Of a stretch of DNA of 64,000 nt, positions 32,648 through 41,755 are shown piece after piece. The stretch's first letter is position 1; the number at the start of each line of letters is the position of its first letter. A program made the position numbers and the translations under genes. The DNA is from Paenibacillus camerounensis (GTDB lineage: Bacteria; Bacillota; Bacilli; Paenibacillales; Paenibacillaceae): positions 1 to 64,000 of the forward strand of contig NZ_CCDG010000060.1 of the NCBI RefSeq assembly GCF_000723885.1, written 5' to 3'. The notes beneath the pieces are model-generated. The model did not search any database. It saw nothing but the letters and a program-made list of their open reading frames with translations, and was not told where the DNA came from.

Positions 32648-33067
32648 ATGCCAACTATTAATCAACTGGTTCGTAAGGGCCGTCAAGCCAAAATCGAGAA
32701 ATCGAAGTCTCCCGCTCTTCAAAAAGGGTTTAACGCCCTCAAGCGTGAGAGTACAAATTTGAGCGCTCCGCAGAAACGCGGTGTCTGCACTCGTGTAGGT
32801 ACTATGACACCACGTAAACCAAACTCCGCACTTCGTAAGTATGCCCGTGTTCGTTTGACGAACCGTCTTGAGGTGACTGCTTACATTCCGGGTATCGGAC
32901 ACAACCTTCAGGAGCACAGTGTAGTATTGCTGCGCGGAGGTAAAGTTAAGGACCTTGCGGGAGTTCGTTATCACATCGTTCGCGGCGCGCTGGATACAGC
33001 AGGCGTAGCTAACCGTATGCAGGCTCGCTCCAAGTATGGTGCGAAGCGTCCTAAGGTTAAGAAATAA
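32648..33067 (+). CDS. rpsL: 30S ribosomal protein S12
   Basis: S12 shapes the decoding centre. The 139 residues match Bacillus S12 in length and order. Two positions differ from the usual form: TPRKPNSA has Arg56, where sensitive Bacillus and E. coli have Lys (K56/K42), and [10 protein letters not shown] has Ala104, where Pro (P104/P90) is nearly invariant. Lys101 (K87 in E. coli) is kept. Changes at these sites give streptomycin resistance in other bacteria. ATG at 32648 follows AAGGGGGTGG. Confidence 0.98.
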   Translation: MPTINQLVRKGRQAKIEKSKSPALQKGFNALKRESTNLSAPQKRGVCTRVGTMTPRKPNSALRKYARVRLTNRLEVTAYIPGIGHNLQEHSVVLLRGGKVKDLAGVRYHIVRGALDTAGVANRMQARSKYGAKRPKVKK

Positions 33068-33112
33068 GATTACAATACCTGAATAATAAACATTTAAGAA
33101 AGGGGGATATCC

Positions 33113-33583
33113 ATGCCACGCAAAGGTCCAGTTACTAAGAGAGATGTATTGCCAGATCCATTGTATAATAGCAAGTTGGTTACTCGTTTGATCAACCGCA
33201 TTATGCTGGGTGGTAAAAGAGGTGTCGCTCAAAGCATTCTGTACAATTCGTTTAAATTGATCCAAGAACGTACTGGTAAAGAACCGATGGAAGTTTTCGA
33301 AGCTGCCATCAAGAATATCATGCCAGTATTGGAAGTTAAGGCTCGCCGTGTCGGCGGTGCTAACTACCAAGTACCTATCGAGGTTAAACCTGAGAGACGT
33401 ACTGCTCTGGGATTACGTTGGCTCGTGAACTACTCACGCAACCGCGGTGAGAAGACTATGGAAGAGCGTTTGGCGGCTGAGATCATCGACGCTTCCAACA
33501 ACACAGGCGCTTCTGTTAAGAAACGCGAAGATACACACAAGATGGCTGAAGCGAACAAAGCGTTTGCTCACTACCGCTGGTAG
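33113..33583 (+). CDS. rpsG: 30S ribosomal protein S7
   Basis: S7 nucleates the head of the small subunit. The 156-residue protein begins [16 protein letters not shown] and ends with the AFAHYRW motif typical of the family. AAGGGGGAT lies before the ATG. It follows rpsL by 45 bases and precedes fusA by 47. Confidence 0.98.
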   Translation: MPRKGPVTKRDVLPDPLYNSKLVTRLINRIMLGGKRGVAQSILYNSFKLIQERTGKEPMEVFEAAIKNIMPVLEVKARRVGGANYQVPIEVKPERRTALGLRWLVNYSRNRGEKTMEERLAAEIIDASNNTGASVKKREDTHKMAEANKAFAHYRW

Positions 33584-33630
33584 GATCATAGCTGTTAAAA
33601 TAACTCAGATTTTGAAGGGAGACCCATTTC

Positions 33631-35709
33631 ATGGCAAGAGAGTTCTCCTTAAAAAATACACGTAATATCGGGATCATGGCACATATTGATGCTGGTAAAA
33701 CCACTACCACAGAGCGGATTCTTTTCTACACAGGCCGTACGCACAAAATCGGTGAAGTTCACGAGGGTGCAGCTACAATGGACTGGATGGAACAAGAACA
33801 AGAGCGCGGAATCACCATTACATCCGCTGCTACAACTGCTGCGTGGAAAGGTCACCGCATCAATATCATTGATACTCCAGGACACGTTGACTTCACTGTT
33901 GAAGTTGAACGTTCCCTTCGTGTATTGGATGGAGCAGTTGGTGTTTTCAGTGCGAAAGAAGGTGTTGAGCCTCAGTCTGAAACTGTATGGAGACAGGCTG
34001 ACCGGTACGGCGTACCTCGTATCGCATATGTGAACAAAATGGATATCATCGGTGCGGACTTCCTTAACGTTGTTGAAAGCATGCGTGACCGCCTGCAAGC
34101 CAATGCAGTTGCAATTCAATTGCCAATTGGCGCTGAGAACGACTTCGTAGGTATTATTGACCTGGTTGAGCAAAAAGCTCACATCTTCAAAGATGATCTG
34201 GGTCAAAACATCGAAGTAACGGAAATTCCGGCTGATTATCTGGAACAAGTTGAGGCTCTGCGTCTCGAGCTGATCGAGAAAGTTGCAGAACTTGACGAAG
34301 ACCTGACTATGAAGTACCTGGAAGGTGAAGAAATTACAGTTGAAGAGATTAAGGCTGCTCTGCGCAAAGGCGTAGTAGAAGTTAAGATCTTCCCTGTAAT
34401 CGTTGGATCCTCCTACCGCAATAAGGGCGTTCAGCTGATGATGGACGCTGTCGTTGATTACCTGCCATCCCCAGTAGATGTACCGGCTATTCAAGGTCAT
34501 CTGGATGACGGAACTGAAGCGGTTCGTCACTCTTCGGACGAAGAACCATTCTCAGCACTGGCATTTAAAATCATGACAGACCCTTATGTTGGTAAACTCA
34601 CGTTCTTCCGTGTATACTCCGGTATCCTGGAATCCGGTTCTTACGTAGTTAACGCTACTAAGGGCAAACGTGAGCGTATCGGCCGTATTCTGCAGATGCA
34701 TGCTAACAGCCGTCAAGAAATCTCCATCGTTTACGCTGGTGATATCGCAGCAGCTGTTGGTCTGAAGGACACAAGTACTGGCGATACCCTTTGCGATGAG
34801 AAGCACCCGGTAATCCTGGAATCCATGAACTTCCCTGATCCGGTTATCGAAATCGCAGTTGAACCAAAAACCAAAGCCGACCAAGATAAATTGGGCGTTG
34901 CTCTCGGTAAGCTGACTGAAGAGGATCCAACTCTTCGTGCGCATACTGATGAAGAAACTGGCCAAACCATCCTGGCAGGTATGGGTGAGCTTCACCTTGA
35001 CATTATCATCGACCGTATGCGCCGCGAATTCAAAGTAGAAACCAATGTGGGTAAACCACAGGTTGCTTACCGCGAAACTTTCAAAGCACCAGCACGTGTT
35101 GAAGGTAAATTCGTTCGCCAATCCGGCGGTCGCGGTCAGTATGGTCACGTATGGGTTGAATTCGAACCTCTCGAGCCGGGTACTGGCAGCCAATTCGAAA
35201 GTAAAGTTGTCGGTGGTTCTGTACCAAGAGAATACATCGCTCCTGCACTTGCCGGTATTGAAGAGCAAATGAAAAACGGCGTTATTGCAGGCTTCCCGCT
35301 TGTAGACGTTAAGGCAACCATCGTTGATGGTTCATACCATGATGTTGACTCCAACGAAATGGCATTCAAAATTGCCGGATCGATGGCGCTCAAAGCAGCT
35401 AAAGAAAAGTGTAAGCCAGCTCTTCTTGAGCCAATCATGAAAGTGGAAGTAACTGTTCCTGAGGAATACATGGGCGATGTTATGGGTATGCTGAACTCCC
35501 GTCGCGGCAGAATCGAAGGTATGGATTCCCGTGGTGGTGCTCAAATTATTCGTGCTAAGGTGCCTTTGTCCGAAATGTTCGGATACTCCACAACTCTCCG
35601 TTCCGGTACTCAAGGACGTGGCGTATTCTCAATGGAGCTTTCTCACTATGAGGAAGTACCTAAATCCATTGCTGAAGAAATCATTTCCAAGAACAAGGGT
35701 GGAGAATAA
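33631..35709 (+). CDS. fusA: Elongation factor G
   Basis: EF-G drives translocation on the ribosome with GTP hydrolysis. The 692 residues start with the G1 loop AHIDAGKTT (17-25), then [11 protein letters not shown] (switch I) and DTPGHVDF (G3), with NKMD (G4). The C-terminal domains IV-V contain [19 protein letters not shown] precedes the ATG. tuf follows after a 109-base gap that could hold its own promoter, though I see no clear one. Confidence 0.99.
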   Translation: MAREFSLKNTRNIGIMAHIDAGKTTTTERILFYTGRTHKIGEVHEGAATMDWMEQEQERGITITSAATTAAWKGHRINIIDTPGHVDFTVEVERSLRVLDGAVGVFSAKEGVEPQSETVWRQADRYGVPRIAYVNKMDIIGADFLNVVESMRDRLQANAVAIQLPIGAENDFVGIIDLVEQKAHIFKDDLGQNIEVTEIPADYLEQVEALRLELIEKVAELDEDLTMKYLEGEEITVEEIKAALRKGVVEVKIFPVIVGSSYRNKGVQLMMDAVVDYLPSPVDVPAIQGHLDDGTEAVRHSSDEEPFSALAFKIMTDPYVGKLTFFRVYSGILESGSYVVNATKGKRERIGRILQMHANSRQEISIVYAGDIAAAVGLKDTSTGDTLCDEKHPVILESMNFPDPVIEIAVEPKTKADQDKLGVALGKLTEEDPTLRAHTDEETGQTILAGMGELHLDIIIDRMRREFKVETNVGKPQVAYRETFKAPARVEGKFVRQSGGRGQYGHVWVEFEPLEPGTGSQFESKVVGGSVPREYIAPALAGIEEQMKNGVIAGFPLVDVKATIVDGSYHDVDSNEMAFKIAGSMALKAAKEKCKPALLEPIMKVEVTVPEEYMGDVMGMLNSRRGRIEGMDSRGGAQIIRAKVPLSEMFGYSTTLRSGTQGRGVFSMELSHYEEVPKSIAEEIISKNKGGE

Positions 35710-35818
35710 TCACTAATTTTAACTTGCCGTCCGGATATCACACTTAAGTCATCTTAGAATTGCATATAGGCGGGCGGCTCAAATATAAGGACCCCACATT
35801 AAAGGAGGAACTGTTCAA

Positions 35819-37009
35819 ATGGCAAAGGCAAAGTTTGAACGTAACAAACCACACGTTAACATCGGTACTATCGGTCACGTCGACCATGGTAAAACGACTC
35901 TTACTGCAGCAATCACTATTGTATTGTCCAAAAAATACGGCGGTGCTGCTGTAGCTTTCGACCAAATCGATAAAACTCCAGAAGAGCGCGAACGTGGTAT
36001 CACTATCTCCACAGCTCACGTTGAATATGAAACTCCTAACCGTCACTACGCACACGTAGACTGCCCTGGACACGCCGACTATGTTAAAAACATGATCACT
36101 GGCGCAGCGCAAATGGACGGAGCAATCCTGGTTGTATCCGCAGCTGACGGCCCAATGCCACAGACTCGCGAGCACATCCTGCTCTCCCGTCAGGTAGGCG
36201 TTCCTTACATTGTTGTATTCCTGAACAAATGCGACATGGTTGAAGACGAAGAGCTCTTGGAACTGGTTGAAATGGAAGTTCGCGACCTTCTGAGCGAATA
36301 CGACTTCCCAGGCGATGACACTCCAATCATTCGTGGTTCTGCTCGTGAAGCTCTGCAAAACCCTGAAGGTGAGTGGGCTAACAAGATTGTTGAAATGTTC
36401 GAAACTATCGACACTTACATCCCACTTCCAGAACGTGCAACTGACAAGCCTTTCTTGATGCCAGTCGAAGATGTATTCTCCATCACTGGCCGCGGTACCG
36501 TGGCAACTGGCCGCGTAGAACGCGGAACAGTTAAAGTCGGAGAAGAAATCGAAATCGTTGGTATTCACGAAGAAACTAAGAAATCCGTAGTAACGGGCGT
36601 AGAAATGTTCCGTAAATTGCTGGATTCCGCTCAAGCTGGCGACAACATCGGCGCACTGCTGCGTGGTGTTGACCGTAACAACATCGAGCGCGGTCAAGTA
36701 TTGGCTAAGCCAAACTCCGTTAAGCCACACACTGAGTTCAGTGCTCAGATCTACGTTCTGACTAAAGAAGAAGGCGGACGTCACAAACCATTCTTCACTG
36801 GTTACCGTCCACAGTTCTACTTCCGTACAACTGACGTAACAGGTATCATCAACCTGCCAGAAGGTACTGAAATGGTTATGCCTGGTGATAACATCACTGT
36901 AACCGTACAACTGATCTCCCCAATCGCGATTGAAGAAGGTACTAAATTCTCCATTCGTGAAGGCGGACGTACAGTTGGTGCAGGTAGCGTAGCTACAATC
37001 ACTAAGTAA
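35819..37009 (+). CDS. tuf: Elongation factor Tu
   Basis: EF-Tu brings aminoacyl-tRNA to the ribosome. The 396-residue protein contains GHVDHGKT (19-26), DCPGHADYV and NKCD, the GTPase motifs, and the beta-barrel domains II and III. AAAGGAGG lies nine bases before the ATG. The codon use is strongly biased, as expected for a very abundant protein. A strong terminator ends the operon. Confidence 0.99.
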   Translation: MAKAKFERNKPHVNIGTIGHVDHGKTTLTAAITIVLSKKYGGAAVAFDQIDKTPEERERGITISTAHVEYETPNRHYAHVDCPGHADYVKNMITGAAQMDGAILVVSAADGPMPQTREHILLSRQVGVPYIVVFLNKCDMVEDEELLELVEMEVRDLLSEYDFPGDDTPIIRGSAREALQNPEGEWANKIVEMFETIDTYIPLPERATDKPFLMPVEDVFSITGRGTVATGRVERGTVKVGEEIEIVGIHEETKKSVVTGVEMFRKLLDSAQAGDNIGALLRGVDRNNIERGQVLAKPNSVKPHTEFSAQIYVLTKEEGGRHKPFFTGYRPQFYFRTTDVTGIINLPEGTEMVMPGDNITVTVQLISPIAIEEGTKFSIREGGRTVGAGSVATITK

Positions 37010-37046
37010 TTCGGCACTATCCATTAGGATAGCTCGATTATAAGAG

Positions 37047-37081
37047 CAGGAGTTCTTCTTCGGAAGAGCTCCTGTTTTTTT
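37047..37081 (+). terminator. Terminator of tuf
   Basis: A 12-bp stem (37047-37058 with 37063-37074, one G-U) is capped by a TTCG tetraloop and followed by seven T. Confidence 0.96.
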
Positions 37082-37087
37082 ATACTA

Positions 37088-37130
37088 CAAAAAAGCTCTA
37101 CCCAGAGAAGATTCTTCAGCGGGTAGAGCT
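37088..37130 (-). terminator. Terminator of the cupin-V4R operon
   Basis: A 10-bp stem (37094-37103 with 37121-37130) leads, on the minus strand, into a run of T. It faces the tuf terminator, so the ribosomal and accessory transcripts are insulated from each other. Confidence 0.88.
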
Positions 37131-37145
37131 AGTGTTCAGAGATTT

Positions 37146-37487
37146 CTAAATGTCTTTGGCGTAGGATGCACTTGGCAGCTTTGAAATAGCGACATAAAGG
37201 CTGGCCGGAATATCCCCGCTGTTACGGTATGCAAATACTTCATCGTCGGCAATGTGGATAACTTCGCCTTCTGCAAATTTTTGATCGGCATCATTAACAG
37301 TGATGGTGCCTGTACCCTGGATGGCATAAATGTACACATCAGCTCCGGGATGAGTATGCGCCGGAAGTTTTTGACCTGGCATAAAATTAAGTACGAACAC
37401 TACACTGTCTCCCTTTTGAAACAGCACCTTTTTCGTAAAGCGCTCCTCCAGATGTTGAATAGCTTCGCTGATATTTTTCTTTTCCAT
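37146..37487 (-). CDS. Small single-domain cupin protein
   Basis: Cupins are small beta-barrels that often bind a metal through two histidines and a glutamate. In this 113-residue protein the first motif reads PGQKLPAHTHPGAD, with H44 and H46, but Asp50 stands near where Glu is usual. The second motif is partial (GEVIHIADDEV, with His57-type metal ligand not obvious beyond it). GGAGA lies eight bases before the ATG. It is downstream of the V4R gene in the same direction, 37 bases away, so the two likely form an operon. Function is unknown; a sensor or small-molecule binding role is a guess. Confidence 0.88.
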   Translation of the reverse strand: MEKKNISEAIQHLEERFTKKVLFQKGDSVVFVLNFMPGQKLPAHTHPGADVYIYAIQGTGTITVNDADQKFAEGEVIHIADDEVFAYRNSGDIPASLYVAISKLPSASYAKDI

Positions 37488-37524
37488 AGTAATCTCCTGC
37501 TTTCTTCTAATTTTCCCCTAAGGG

Positions 37525-37974
37525 TTACAGTTTTACTTCATACTCACAATACTCATCACCGGTGGCATTACACTTTATTTCTCTTACACTTACTCTACGG
37601 CCATACAATTTAGTCAATGCTCCCTCCAGGATGGCTCCTTCTAAATCACATATCATTTTTTCTTCTTCCAAAGTCGGCAGGCCCTTGCAGAAGCAGTCCT
37701 CAACTGCAATGTTTATCTTGTGCTCGTCGGAATAGACGATTTGCGGGATGCCGATTTTCAGCTCCTCAAAAAGAGCCAGCAGCTCATCCACACTTTTTAC
37801 CGGCAGGCTTTCTCCGATTTTTCTCCCTACAGTAAGAGTTGTGCCTTTTCCGCCCATAGGGAGACCTTGGTTCATACCGATAAGTCTGATTGTCCGGAAT
37901 AGCTCCAGCGGTACCATGTTGCCTAGTCTGGATCTGTCCATCTTTTGCATATCGTCAAATGTATATTGCTGCAT
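37525..37974 (-). CDS. Stand-alone V4R-domain protein
   Basis: The 149 residues match the V4R domain, found in BchJ and as the ligand-binding part of XylR/DmpR activators, related to heme-NO binding folds. The C-terminal part holds the cysteines of that domain: C94, C96, C109, C135 and C143, with the signature NATGDEYCEYEV. In DmpR-type proteins such cysteines bind zinc. No output domain is attached. GAGGAGATGG lies upstream of the ATG. It is divergent from the Crp/Fnr gene and has a perfect FNR box about 70 bases upstream. Ligand is unknown. Confidence 0.88.
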   Translation of the reverse strand: MQQYTFDDMQKMDRSRLGNMVPLELFRTIRLIGMNQGLPMGGKGTTLTVGRKIGESLPVKSVDELLALFEELKIGIPQIVYSDEHKINIAVEDCFCKGLPTLEEEKMICDLEGAILEGALTKLYGRRVSVREIKCNATGDEYCEYEVKL

Positions 37975-38002
37975 AGCTGTCCATCTCCTCTTCTTCTCTC
38001 TC

Positions 38003-38015
38003 TAACAATATTGTG
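38003..38015 (-). promoter_or_regulatory. Candidate promoter of the V4R-cupin operon
   Basis: Reading the minus strand, CACAAT (38015-38010) or TATTGT (38010-38005) could serve as -10. If the first is right, the start falls near 38003 and the FNR box is centred at about -41.5, the position for activation by FNR in class II promoters. Confidence 0.45.
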
Positions 38016-38037
38016 CAGGAAATGAGCCATAAAATCC

Positions 38038-38051
38038 TTGATACAGATCAA
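38038..38051. promoter_or_regulatory. FNR box in the divergent intergenic region
   Basis: TTGAT-ACAG-ATCAA is a perfect match to the FNR consensus TTGAT-N4-ATCAA. It lies between the V4R gene and the Crp/Fnr gene, so the regulator next to it is the natural candidate to bind. Control of the V4R operon, of the regulator itself, or both is inferred. Confidence 0.85.
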
Positions 38052-38052
38052 G

Positions 38053-38066
38053 TTTTCAACATTATT
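38053..38066 (+). promoter_or_regulatory. Shared motif TTCAACATTATT upstream of the Fnr-type gene
   Basis: TTCAACATTATT (38055-38066) recurs exactly upstream of the HemAT gene at 38953. It lies directly next to the FNR box. It looks like a second operator in the module; the binding protein is unknown. Confidence 0.45.
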
Positions 38067-38140
38067 GTGAGTGGAGTCACCGGGCGGCTTTTGTATTCCT
38101 GATATGTTAGCTTCAGGTAGTCAGAGAGGAACGATACGAG

Positions 38141-38854
38141 ATGAAATGCAATATGTGCCATAAAGATTCCTGTATTCGTCAGGTGCCGGTGTTTCTGGCT
38201 TTGCCTGATCAAGAGCTGCTTAAGGTCGAATCTATCATAGAGTCTGAATATTATACAAAGGGCAGTGTGGTGTTTAGGGAAGGAGAGCAGTCTGAATCTT
38301 TATTTGTTGTTAATAACGGGTTGATAAAATTGACCCAAACCAGCAAAGAAGGGAAACAGCATATTCTCCGATTTCTTTTTCCGGGGGATTACTTTGGCCA
38401 GTTTGCCTTGCTTCATAATAAACAGCATTATGCTACAGCTGAGGTGGTGGAGGGCGGATATATCTGCCGGATGCGGAGGGAGGATTTCATGCCGTTGCTG
38501 GCAAGCAATGCGGGTCTTGCTTTCAGCTTTCTGAAGTCCGTCAGTGAGCAGCTGCAGCAGGCGGATGAGCTGGCTGGGGCACTGCATATTTTTGAAGCGG
38601 AAAAAAGACTTGCACGGTTGCTGCTGCATCTATATTCCAGGCAGTCGCTATCTTCCGGCGGGGAAGAGGAATACCCAATGCTTCATCTGCCGGCCGCCAA
38701 AAAAGAGTTCGCAGCGATGATCGGCACGACGCCTGAAACACTTAGCCGTAAGCTGAATCAGCTGGAGTCGCTGGGACTGATTAGGGTAAATAACCGAACC
38801 GTAATGATTTTGGATATACTGGCTCTGTCGCGAATTGCTGAAATCTCTCAATAG
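38141..38854 (+). CDS. Crp/Fnr-family regulator with FNR-like cysteines
   Basis: The 237 residues contain a cyclic-nucleotide-binding-type beta roll (about 20-125), a dimer helix and a Crp-type helix-turn-helix. Cysteines at 3, 6 and 11, plus C109 in YICRMRREDF, match the order of C20, C23, C29 and C122 in E. coli FNR, which bind an oxygen-labile [4Fe-4S] cluster. The recognition helix TTPETLSRKLNQ has E199-x-x-S202-R203, the FNR type for TTGAT sites. A perfect FNR box lies 90 bases upstream. Bacillus Fnr keeps its cysteines at the C terminus, so this is a different arrangement. An NO or redox sensor of the same fold is the alternative. Confidence 0.93.
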   Translation: MKCNMCHKDSCIRQVPVFLALPDQELLKVESIIESEYYTKGSVVFREGEQSESLFVVNNGLIKLTQTSKEGKQHILRFLFPGDYFGQFALLHNKQHYATAEVVEGGYICRMRREDFMPLLASNAGLAFSFLKSVSEQLQQADELAGALHIFEAEKRLARLLLHLYSRQSLSSGGEEEYPMLHLPAAKKEFAAMIGTTPETLSRKLNQLESLGLIRVNNRTVMILDILALSRIAEISQ

Positions 38855-38930
38855 AACATGCGTTTCTGTTCCTTATGTATATATGATAATCAAATTCTCT
38901 CATTCTATAAAACGACAAATTACGACAATA

Positions 38931-38964
38931 TTCAACGTGATTCAGTAGTATATTCAACATTATT
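38931..38964 (+). promoter_or_regulatory. Tandem motif upstream of the HemAT gene
   Basis: TTCAACGTGATT (38931-38942) and TTCAACATTATT (38953-38964) lie 22 bases apart, two helical turns. The second copy is identical to the motif at 38055 upstream of the Fnr-type gene. This suggests a common regulator. Confidence 0.5.
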
Positions 38965-38987
38965 CTACAATATAATACTTAAAATTC

Positions 38988-39017
38988 TTTACAATTATCT
39001 CTCCCATAGGTTAGAAT
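38988..39017 (+). promoter_or_regulatory. Promoter of the HemAT gene
   Basis: TTTACA (38988-38993), 18 bases, TAGAAT (39012-39017), about 50 bases before the ATG. The tandem motif lies just upstream of the -35. Confidence 0.65.
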
Positions 39018-39067
39018 ATTGCTATATTTGCAATGCTAATATTTAGGAATTCAGGGAGAGTGGAAGT

Positions 39068-40417
39068 ATGGGGAAATGTCCTTTTTCTTTTATGCATGGC
39101 ATTCAATCAATTAAGAATAATGAGGAATCTCCCGACGCGCACTCCAAGGACAGCAAGCCTATCGCCCCCCTCTCCACACCGGTTTTTCACACCCTGAACG
39201 GGCATGATGAGCTGAATGAACAGATGCGAATGATTGACCTTACTGAGGAAGATCTAAACCTCTTACGCTTGATGAAGCCTACGGTGGAAAGAGAAATAGA
39301 TTATATTACCGACCAGTTCTACAATACTGTACTCGGTGTAGATAAGCTCGAGACGATCATTCTTGAGCACAGCAGCATCGAACGTCTGAAGAAAACATTA
39401 AAGCTGCATATTATTGAAATATTCGACGGGAATGTGGATGAACAGTATATTGCCAAACGGCTGACGATAGCCAAGATACATAAAAGGGTGGGTCTAGAGC
39501 CTAAATGGTATCTCTCGGCATTTCAGAACCTTCAGAACGTTTTTATAACAGTGATGTATGGAGAGAGTCTTAAGGATAACGAACGGCTCAAAGTAGTTCA
39601 GACTCTGACAAAACTTCTTAATCTGGAGCAGCAGCTCGTGCTTGAAGCTTATGAGAAGGAAAACATCAGAGAGAAGGAAGAGCAATACCTTATAGTAAAG
39701 AATGAATTAAAGCAGAAGATAGCTGAATTCAGCGGTGAACTGATTGATCTCAGCATGGATACTAACGCCGCTGTAGAGCAGCTGGTGGCCAGCAGCAATG
39801 AGTTGAACAATACTTTCCGCCGCACGGCTTCTACAGCTGTGGAGTCACGTGAGATGGCTAAGGATGGACAAGGACAGCTCGGCAGCCTGAGCGGACAGAT
39901 TAACCTTATATATGAGAGCACGAATGAGATGGAACGTTCAGTGAATGAGCTTAACAGCTCTTCCCGGCAGATTCAGCGGATTGTGGCTGCGGTGCAGGAT
40001 ATCGCTGATCAGACCAAAATCCTTTCACTTAACGCTACAATTGAAGCAGCGCGCGCCGGAGAATATGGCAGGGGGTTCAGTGTAGTGGCAAGCGAAGTCA
40101 GCCGGCTGGCTGAGGATACCAAAAGCACTGTTGTGCGGATCGGCGAATTAACTCAGCAATCAGCCGAGCTGACCAACCAGGTAGTCCGGGAGATCCGCAA
40201 GGTACAGGAGCTGACAAGGAGCGGCAAAGAGCAGTCAGTCGAGACGAGCAGATTGTTCAGTGTAATCGTTGACTCCATGCAGGCCAGTACACAGGAAATC
40301 GTGGTAGTTGAAGAAGAGATCAAAGTATTAATACAGACAATAGAAGGAATAGGCTCAACTACAGCGCAAAGTGCTGCGTCAGCGGAGTATTTTAAGTCGG
40401 CTACCGATAATCTATAG
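39068..40417 (+). CDS. hemAT: HemAT-type globin-coupled chemotaxis transducer
   Basis: HemAT is a soluble heme protein that senses oxygen and signals to the chemotaxis kinase. The globin domain spans about 50-220 with proximal His138 ([16 protein letters not shown]), Tyr85 in DQFYNTV and Tyr148 in KWYLSAF, matching His123, Tyr70 and Tyr133 of the Bacillus protein. The C-terminal coiled coil ends in the signalling hairpin [19 protein letters not shown]. There is no membrane span. The N terminus, MGKCPFSF, is longer than in Bacillus HemAT and has a cysteine. GGGAGAG precedes the ATG. It is beside an FNR-like gene. Confidence 0.95.
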   Translation: MGKCPFSFMHGIQSIKNNEESPDAHSKDSKPIAPLSTPVFHTLNGHDELNEQMRMIDLTEEDLNLLRLMKPTVEREIDYITDQFYNTVLGVDKLETIILEHSSIERLKKTLKLHIIEIFDGNVDEQYIAKRLTIAKIHKRVGLEPKWYLSAFQNLQNVFITVMYGESLKDNERLKVVQTLTKLLNLEQQLVLEAYEKENIREKEEQYLIVKNELKQKIAEFSGELIDLSMDTNAAVEQLVASSNELNNTFRRTASTAVESREMAKDGQGQLGSLSGQINLIYESTNEMERSVNELNSSSRQIQRIVAAVQDIADQTKILSLNATIEAARAGEYGRGFSVVASEVSRLAEDTKSTVVRIGELTQQSAELTNQVVREIRKVQELTRSGKEQSVETSRLFSVIVDSMQASTQEIVVVEEEIKVLIQTIEGIGSTTAQSAASAEYFKSATDNL

Positions 40418-40466
40418 TCAGGCATAATGAACCTTATTTATATAGAAGAAAACAAGTTGCAAACTG

Positions 40467-40509
40467 AACCGGCTGGGGCGTCCTGAAAAGGATGACACAG
40501 CCGGTTTTG
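40467..40509 (+). terminator. Probable terminator of the HemAT gene
   Basis: AACCGGCTG (40467-40475) pairs with CAGCCGGTT (40498-40506), with a second inner stem (GTCCT/AGGAT). Only four T follow, so the end may be leaky toward the S10 operon. Confidence 0.7.
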
Positions 40510-40590
40510 CAATAAGGAAGGGCCATAAGTCATGCGGTAGAGAGCGGAATTACATTTTGAAAATAAAATCGTACTGTTTTCTTTTTTCGC

Positions 40591-40619
40591 TTGCAAAGTA
40601 GGTAGGTATTATATATAAT
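40591..40619 (+). promoter_or_regulatory. Promoter of the S10 operon
   Basis: TTGCAA (40591-40596), 17 bases, TATAAT (40614-40619). It re-starts ribosomal transcription after the accessory module and leaves a leader of about 130 bases before rpsJ. L4 feedback on such leaders is known in some bacteria but cannot be shown here. Confidence 0.85.
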
Positions 40620-40654
40620 AATAAATGTTGTTCTGAGACGTTGCGATGATGTGA

Positions 40655-41065
<411 letters not shown>

Positions 41066-41106
41066 TTCCAACAATAAGTAATTAGGAAAAGAAAAGAGGT
41101 GTCAAC

Positions 41107-41730
41107 ATGAAAGGTATCTTAGGAAAAAAACTCGGTATGACTCAAGTGTTTACTCCAGAAGGTAACGTGATCGCAGTATCGGTTATCGAGGCTGGACCTT
41201 GTGTGGTACTGCAAAAGAAAGACCTGAATATCGACGGATATGAAGCAGTGCAGTTGGGTTTTTCCGATAAGAAGGAAAGCCGCTCCAACAAGCCTGAACA
41301 GGGTCACGCCAAAAAGGCAAATGCTACACCTAAGCGCTACGTTCGCGAAATTCGCGGTGTTGACCTCGGGGCACTCGAGGTTGGACAAGAGCTGAAGGCT
41401 GATATCTTCACTGAAGGCGAATTTGTTGACGTAACTGGTACTAGCAAAGGTAAGGGATTCCAGGGTAACATCAAACGTTGGGGTCAAAGCCGCGGACCAA
41501 TGTCTCACGGCTCGCGCTACCACAGAAGACCTGGTTCCATGGGTTCCATTCAAGCTAACCGTGTTCCTAAGGGCAAACGCCTTCCGGGTCACATGGGTCA
41601 CACAACCGTAACGGTTCAGAAGCTTGAAATCATCAAAGTGGATGTTGAACGTAACGTACTGCTGGTTAAAGGTGCAATTCCAGGACCTAAGAACAGCTTC
41701 GTGAAAGTTAAAGAAACTGTTAAGAAATAA
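41107..41730 (+). CDS. rplC: 50S ribosomal protein L3
   Basis: L3 (207 residues) reaches toward the peptidyl-transferase centre. The loop [20 protein letters not shown] and [11 protein letters not shown] are family signatures. GAGGTG lies before the ATG. It follows rpsJ by 41 bases. Confidence 0.98.
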   Translation: MKGILGKKLGMTQVFTPEGNVIAVSVIEAGPCVVLQKKDLNIDGYEAVQLGFSDKKESRSNKPEQGHAKKANATPKRYVREIRGVDLGALEVGQELKADIFTEGEFVDVTGTSKGKGFQGNIKRWGQSRGPMSHGSRYHRRPGSMGSIQANRVPKGKRLPGHMGHTTVTVQKLEIIKVDVERNVLLVKGAIPGPKNSFVKVKETVKK

Positions 41731-41755
41731 TCATTGAAGAAAGGAGGAACATGAA

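Noticed and set aside
35744-37024. Long open frame on the minus strand opposite tuf (and similar ones opposite rpoC, rplB, clpC and fusA)
   Set aside because: They mirror the strongly biased codons of abundant proteins, lack ribosome sites and show no recognisable domains.
38066-38081. CRP-type site TGTGA-GTGGAG-TCACC
   Set aside because: It matches E. coli CRP, but the local regulator has FNR-type (E-x-x-S-R) recognition residues, and E. coli-type CRP is not expected here. Kept only as a possible chance match.
37088-40511. Mobile element or genomic island around the redox module
   Set aside because: There are no integrase, transposase, direct repeats or tRNA targets at its edges. Base composition looks similar to the surroundings, aside from AT-rich intergenic regions.
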